Positions 62,324-64,000 of a stretch of DNA of 64,000 bases are shown here, in pieces. Numbering within the stretch: position 1 is the stretch's first letter; each line of letters begins with the position of its first letter. The notes below the pieces were generated by a model that did no database searches, was not told where the DNA came from, and saw only the letters and a list, made by a program, of their open reading frames with translations. This DNA is from Arthrobacter sp. MAHUQ-56 (GTDB lineage Bacteria; Actinomycetota; Actinomycetes; Actinomycetales; Micrococcaceae). Both the position numbers and the translations under genes were made by a program. The stretch is from assembly GCF_019710585.1 (NCBI RefSeq), contig NZ_JAIFZQ010000008.1, forward strand, positions 310,001 to 374,000. The letters are read 5' to 3'.

Positions 62324-63349
62324 TTAGCCGAACAGGACGGCCGCTTCGTCGTAACGCTTCTGCGGGACGGTCTTGAGCTGACCCAGAGCTTCATGGAAGT
62401 TGACGTGCTGGATGTCCGTTCCCTTTAGGGCCACCATGGTGCCCCAGTAGCCTTCAACGACGGAGTCGATGGCCGCCATCCCGAGGCGGGTGGCCAGAAC
62501 CCGGTCGAAGGCGGAGGGGACGCCGCCGCGCTGGATATGGCCCAGGATGGTGGCGCGGGTTTCAATGCCAGTCCGGGCTTCCAGCTCAGGTGCGAGCTGC
62601 TCGGCGATGCCGCCCAGGTGGGGACGGCCGAAGGTGTCCAGGCCACGCTCGGAATAAGCCCCGTCCATATGTTCGGGAATGAAGCCTTCTGCGACGACCA
62701 CCAGGGGTGCGCGGCCACGGTGGTGGGCTTCCTTTACCCATTGGGTGATCTGGTTGATGCTGACTTTTTGTTCGGGGATGAGGATGGCGTGGGCGCCGGC
62801 GGCCATTCCGGCGTGCAGCGCGATCCAGCCCACGTGGCGGCCCATCACTTCGGCGATCATGCACCGGTGGTGGGACTCGCCGGTGGTCCGCAGCCGGTCG
62901 ATGGCCTCGGTAGCGATCTGCACGGCGGTGTCGAAACCAAAGGTGTAGTCAGTGGCGTCGAGGTCGTTATCCACGGTCTTCGGAACACCGACGATTTTCA
63001 GGCCGACGTCAGTGAGGCGCTTGGCCGCGGCCAGGGTACCTTCACCGCCGATCGCGATCATCGCGTCGATGCCCAGGCGGTCCATGTGGGCCTTGATGAC
63101 CTCGGGGCCGCCGCCGTTGTCGAACGGGTTGGTGCGCGAGGTGCCCAGGATGGTGCCGCCCTGCTTGGCGATGCCGCGGACCATGGTGCGGGGGATGTCG
63201 ATGATGTCGCCCTCCACCACGCCGCGCCATCCGTCGAGGAAGCCGACGAACTCGTGGCCGTGGATGGCGATGCCTTTCAGCACGGCGCCGCGGATGACCG
63301 CGTTCAATCCGGGGCAGTCGCCACCGCTGGTGAAGATTCCAATTTTCAT
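62324..63349 (-). CDS. pfkA: 6-phosphofructokinase
   Basis: 341 residues. GIFTSGGDCPGLNAVIRG (residues 4-21) binds nucleotide; GGEGTLAAA and PKTVDNDL give the class. Gly at the position equal to E. coli 104 indicates ATP use, whereas Lys at position 124 (PKT rather than PGT) is the pyrophosphate-type residue; this mixed Gly/Lys pattern is known from actinobacterial ATP-dependent enzymes. The usual GGDG is GGEG. It phosphorylates fructose 6-phosphate to the 1,6-bisphosphate, the committed step of glycolysis. ATG 63349. Confidence 0.95.
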   Translation of the reverse strand: MKIGIFTSGGDCPGLNAVIRGAVLKGIAIHGHEFVGFLDGWRGVVEGDIIDIPRTMVRGIAKQGGTILGTSRTNPFDNGGGPEVIKAHMDRLGIDAMIAIGGEGTLAAAKRLTDVGLKIVGVPKTVDNDLDATDYTFGFDTAVQIATEAIDRLRTTGESHHRCMIAEVMGRHVGWIALHAGMAAGAHAILIPEQKVSINQITQWVKEAHHRGRAPLVVVAEGFIPEHMDGAYSERGLDTFGRPHLGGIAEQLAPELEARTGIETRATILGHIQRGGVPSAFDRVLATRLGMAAIDSVVEGYWGTMVALKGTDIQHVNFHEALGQLKTVPQKRYDEAAVLFG

Positions 63350-63440
63350 GCGTAATTCCTAGAGTTGCCGTGTTGGAAGGGGGTTCATCAGAAAAGCCCG
63401 ATACAGCCATAAGGCTGATTCGACTTATCGCCTTCTCGTA

Positions 63441-63692
63441 TTACCAGGTAGTTTGTTCGTAGCTCATGCCGTAGGGAACATCGGGGTCGAGGCTTACGAT
63501 GACAGTCCCCGGAGCCGTCCGGGTCACCCGAATTCCCTGCCTCCGATATCTCGCGCAAACAGCGAGTTTTTGGACGACGGCCTCGACGGCTGCATCCAAA
63601 CGGGTTCGTGTGTGCACATGAACGGTGATGGAATCGTGTTGGGTGCGTTCGTGCTCGTGGAAGTCCGTGCAGGTGGAGTTCTCTGTCTGCAT
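63441..63692 (-). CDS. Small hypothetical protein, paralogue of the 47565 protein
   Basis: 83 residues. A His/Thr-rich N-terminus (VHVHTRTRLDAAVEAVVQKL) is followed by GIRVTRTAPGTVIVSLDPDVPYGMSYE, whose G-I-x-V-T-R ... V-x2-S-x-D-P-D-V pattern resembles the protein at 47565. It sits between pfkA and galE on the same strand. No known function. Confidence 0.6.
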   Translation of the reverse strand: MQTENSTCTDFHEHERTQHDSITVHVHTRTRLDAAVEAVVQKLAVCARYRRQGIRVTRTAPGTVIVSLDPDVPYGMSYEQTTW

Positions 63693-63705
63693 TTATCCAC
63701 TGCTC

Positions 63706-64000
63706 CTACAGTTCATTTCGGCGGGATATAAAGCCTTGGGGGTTGTTTTTCTGCCACCGCCAGTGGTCTTCACACATCTGGTCCACGGTCTTGGTGGTGG
63801 ACCAGTTCAGGTCAGCCAGAGCGGAGTTGGAGTCGGCCCAGAATGCGGGCAGGTCTCCCGCGCGGCGGCCGGTGATCTCGTAGGGGATGGGCCTACCCAC
63901 CGCCTTTTCGAACGAGCGCAGGACCTCCAGGACGGAAGAGCCCTTGCCGGAGCCGAGGTTCCAGCGGAAGACGCCGGTAGTTCAGCGTCGCGACGTGTCC
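63706..64000 (-). pseudogene. galE: UDP-glucose 4-epimerase, 3' part, frameshifted
   Basis: The visible C-terminus reads GVFRWNLGSGKGSSVLEVL, then PYEITGRRAGDLPAFWAD, LNWSTTKTVDQMCEDHWRWQ and NNPQGF, a clear GalE ending. Upstream of GVFRW this frame meets a TGA at 63982-63984, while another frame reads GHVATLNYR, the conserved segment before it. About five residues normally lie between the two, so a deletion with frame change lies at about 63970-63980. GalE interconverts UDP-glucose and UDP-galactose. The rest of the gene is outside the window. Confidence 0.8.

Overview
The window is 64 kb of high-GC DNA with actinobacterial features: GTG and TTG starts, purine-rich ribosome binding sites, an Lsr2-like protein, a TM2-domain protein, and strong GC hairpins without long U-tracts as terminators. 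Gene content and protein style suggest a soil Micrococcaceae member (Arthrobacter or Pseudarthrobacter-like); this is an inference from family recognition, not a database result. No rRNA, tRNA or CRISPR array was found.

Region 1 (1-8 kb) is a catabolic transport operon under a divergent IclR-family regulator: a tripartite tricarboxylate transporter (tctB-tctA-tctC), an RraA-type aldolase-like protein, an NAD-binding dehydrogenase with a DUF1932-type C-terminus, a TRAP-type large permease with a small membrane partner, a cyclase-family hydrolase and a universal stress protein. Two copies of a TTTCAT-TCT-ATGAAA-type palindrome lie between the regulator and tctB. Region 2 (8-18.7 kb) is housekeeping and stress related: a MOSC protein, a UvrA-like ABC ATPase, a VOC/AraC pair, PEP synthase with its regulatory kinase/phosphorylase (ppsA-ppsR), an esterase/VOC pair, an F420-reductase-like NAD(P)-binding protein and a DoxX protein. 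A decayed MarR gene sits upstream of doxX, with its probable operators still present.

Region 3 (19.4-36.3 kb) is rich in signalling genes: a diguanylate cyclase, a triple-PAS GGDEF-EAL protein, an EAL protein, an STAS-like protein, a SipW-type signal peptidase with a TasA-like secreted protein, an Hpt-like protein lacking its histidine, two OmpR-type response regulators and a PAS histidine kinase. Small membrane proteins and a HEPN-like protein are interspersed.

Region 4 (37.3-47.2 kb) is an accessory island of mostly unrecognised genes: membrane proteins, a truncated Lsr2-like protein, a HEPN-like protein, a HIRAN-domain protein, a two-gene membrane/soluble unit with overlapping reading frames, a DUF3800 protein, a winged-helix-like protein and a frameshifted DUF5677-like gene. 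It is the part most likely to hold an undescribed system.

Region 5 (47.9-60.2 kb) is a catabolic cluster: succinate-semialdehyde dehydrogenase, a ThDP enzyme and an MFS transporter on the minus strand; divergently, an Asp/Glu racemase-like (maleate isomerase family) protein, a D-amino-acid dehydrogenase-like flavoprotein, a pita-bread hydrolase without metal ligands, an asparaginase, RidA, a GntR/FCD regulator and a second-type hemC. Three copies of TGAT-N5-ATCA mark likely operators of the GntR regulator. The cluster is flanked by two direct copies of an approximately 270-bp repeat, each followed by a related small SH3-like gene. Region 6 (60.3-64 kb) holds a RES/Xre toxin-antitoxin pair, small hypothetical genes, pfkA and the 3' part of a frameshifted galE.
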